Source: Bacillota bacterium (GTDB taxonomy: Bacteria; Bacillota_I; Bacilli_A; RF39; UBA660). From it: a stretch of DNA of 64,000 nt. This document shows, one piece after another, positions 62,989-64,000 of the stretch. Location: NCBI GenBank assembly GCA_015059335.1, contig SVAP01000005.1:1-64000 (forward strand), given 5' to 3'. The notes below the pieces were generated by a model that saw only the letters and a program-made list of their open reading frames with translations, was not told the origin of the DNA and did no database searches. Numbering within the stretch: the first letter of the stretch is position 1; the number at the start of each line of letters is the position of its first letter. Made by a program: the position numbers and the translations under genes.

Positions 62989-63624
62989 TTATTTTTGTTT
63001 TGCATCAACTGAAACTGTTGCACCAATTACTAAACCTTGTAATTGATCTTGTACAGCATCTGCAGTATTTTCAATATAGATTAATACTTTATATTCATCA
63101 ACAGATCCACCTTCTGGAATATTGATTGGAGCAGTGTTTAATTGTTTTTTATCGAAGTTTCCATCAGTTTTTCCTACAGCCATTTTGAAGTTTCCACTTG
63201 CTTTAACTTCTTTAACATCATCAGTGATTTGAACTAATTCCCATTTTAATTGTTCTAAATCCCCACCATTTAATGGGTTTTTAGTAGTACCAGCATTTAA
63301 TTTAACACCAGTAGTAGTTAAGAATATATTATATTCAGAACTAATTGTTGTATCAGTTGTATTAACTGTTACAGGTAATTTAGCAACATCAGCGTGTCCT
63401 AATTTTTTATCAATTGTATTAATGTCATCTGCATCAACAGGTATAATATTACTTTCTTGAACAGCAGTAGATGCTGCAGAAATTTTTAATACACCAGTAT
63501 CAACATTTTGATTAACAGCATTTCCTGTTGCACTGAAGTATGCAAATGATGCACCAACAATAGCAACTAATAATGTAGCAACTGCAATAACTGTTAATAA
63601 AACACTATTTTTACCTCTATCCAT
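62989..63624 (-). CDS. TasA/camelysin-like SipW-type secreted protein
   Basis: The 211-residue protein has the signal typical of SipW substrates (LLVAIVGASFAYFSATGN) and an extracellular beta-sandwich (ISSEYNIFLTTTGVKL, LKWELVQITDD, YKVLIYIENTADAVQ). TasA-like proteins assemble into fibres of the biofilm matrix. The same type of sequence begins the next gene, indicating a small paralogous array. RBS AAGGAGG. Confidence 0.8.
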   Translation of the reverse strand: MDRGKNSVLLTVIAVATLLVAIVGASFAYFSATGNAVNQNVDTGVLKISAASTAVQESNIIPVDADDINTIDKKLGHADVAKLPVTVNTTDTTISSEYNIFLTTTGVKLNAGTTKNPLNGGDLEQLKWELVQITDDVKEVKASGNFKMAVGKTDGNFDKKQLNTAPINIPEGGSVDEYKVLIYIENTADAVQDQLQGLVIGATVSVDAKQK

Positions 63625-63662
63625 TATTGTTTTCCTCCTTATAAATTTTAATTGTTTTTAAA

Positions 63663-64000
63663 TTATTGAGCGTTTTGAGTAGCTTTACCGTTTAATGTAA
63701 TTGTAAAGTCGATGTCTTGTAATTTATTTTGATCGTCACCAGAATCTTTTACATAAACGTATAATACATAAGTATCAATTAATTGTTGATTAGCTATGAT
63801 TGGTTTATCTTTAAGAATTTGATGTTTTGTTGTAGCTTCAAATGCTGTTTCACCAATAATTTCTTCATCACCATCGTATAATCTGTATTTAATATCTGAT
63901 ACATCTCCACCTTTTAATTCAACAGCTTCTCCGCCTTGATTTTCAACAACTGTTCCAGCATTAAGACTAATAACAGTTTCTAAATCAACAGCATAAGTAC
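63663..64000 (-). CDS. Second TasA/camelysin-like protein, C-terminal part
   Basis: This partial gene ends at 63663 and continues beyond the right edge. The visible 112 residues (TYAVDLETVISLNAGTVVEN, VLYVYVKDSGDDQNKLQDID, FTITLNGKATQNAQ at the end) resemble the C-terminal half of the gene at 62989. It lies in the same orientation 38 bases upstream. No signal peptide is visible because the N-terminus is outside the window. Confidence 0.7.
   Translation of the reverse strand, partial: TYAVDLETVISLNAGTVVENQGGEAVELKGGDVSDIKYRLYDGDEEIIGETAFEATTKHQILKDKPIIANQQLIDTYVLYVYVKDSGDDQNKLQDIDFTITLNGKATQNAQ

Overview
The window is about 26-28% GC by eye, uses the standard code (TGA is a stop, for example at the virB4-like junction near 26702), and nearly every gene lies on the minus strand. 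Sporulation genes (yunB, a yutH-like gene, cotE), Bacillus-type housekeeping neighbourhoods (yutI-yutH-yutD-yunB, miaB-cotE, rpsP-khpA) and Gram-positive lipoproteins point to an AT-rich, endospore-forming member of the Bacillota, probably an uncultured lineage of Bacilli. The species cannot be named from the sequence.

Layout. 1-12.4 kb: start of a P-type cation ATPase, a membrane-anchored hypothetical, a DUF421 protein, a diaminopentanoate-dehydrogenase-like enzyme, addA/addB plus a third short UvrD-family helicase, and two membrane proteins. 12.5-14.1 kb: a small segment beside tRNA-His with one orphan ORF between two arrays of 11-nt phased TTTTTGAC repeats, probably a minimal integrated element. 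14.2-19.6 kb: yutI, yutH, a coiled-coil protein, yutD, a DUF4015 glycoside hydrolase and yunB. 19.7-38.8 kb: one envelope-machine locus that joins a VirB/VirD4-like type IV secretion set (coupling protein, split VirB4, PrgI/VirB3-like, VirB6-like, four VirB2-like proteins, a triple-domain wall enzyme, a lipoprotein) to a Tad/Flp pilus set (CpaB, CpaF, TadB, TadC, Flp-like pilin, TadE-like pilin, TadZ). No relaxase or integrase accompanies it. 38.8-44.8 kb: thioredoxin-like proteins, trmL, a VanY-like peptidase, rseP, cdsA, a prepilin, khpA and rpsP.

The main discovery is at 44.8-60.7 kb. The spore-coat gene cotE is cut in two. Its first 43 codons (60740 down to 60612, directly after miaB) and its last 134 codons (45229 down to 44823) are separated by a 15,384-bp element that carries a large serine recombinase at the 3' junction. 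Both halves are undamaged, lie on the same strand and share an in-frame CATC at the junctions. Joining them gives a 177-codon CotE. Joining the two element ends gives a 48-bp attP-like site with 23-bp arms (18 of 23 symmetric, the outer 12 perfect) around a central CA/TG dinucleotide. This is the architecture of skin-like elements that are excised in the mother cell during sporulation. The cargo is not phage-like. It is a metabolic cluster: HAD phosphatase, two Nudix proteins, thymidylate-kinase-like enzyme, two APH-fold kinases, radical SAM enzyme, amino-acid ABC importer, two ATP-grasp ligases, PLP aminotransferase, transglutaminase-like protein and LysR regulator. It plausibly makes or modifies an amino-acid-derived small molecule.

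60.8-64 kb: miaB, then three secreted proteins, two of them with TasA/camelysin (SipW-substrate) character, the last cut by the window edge.
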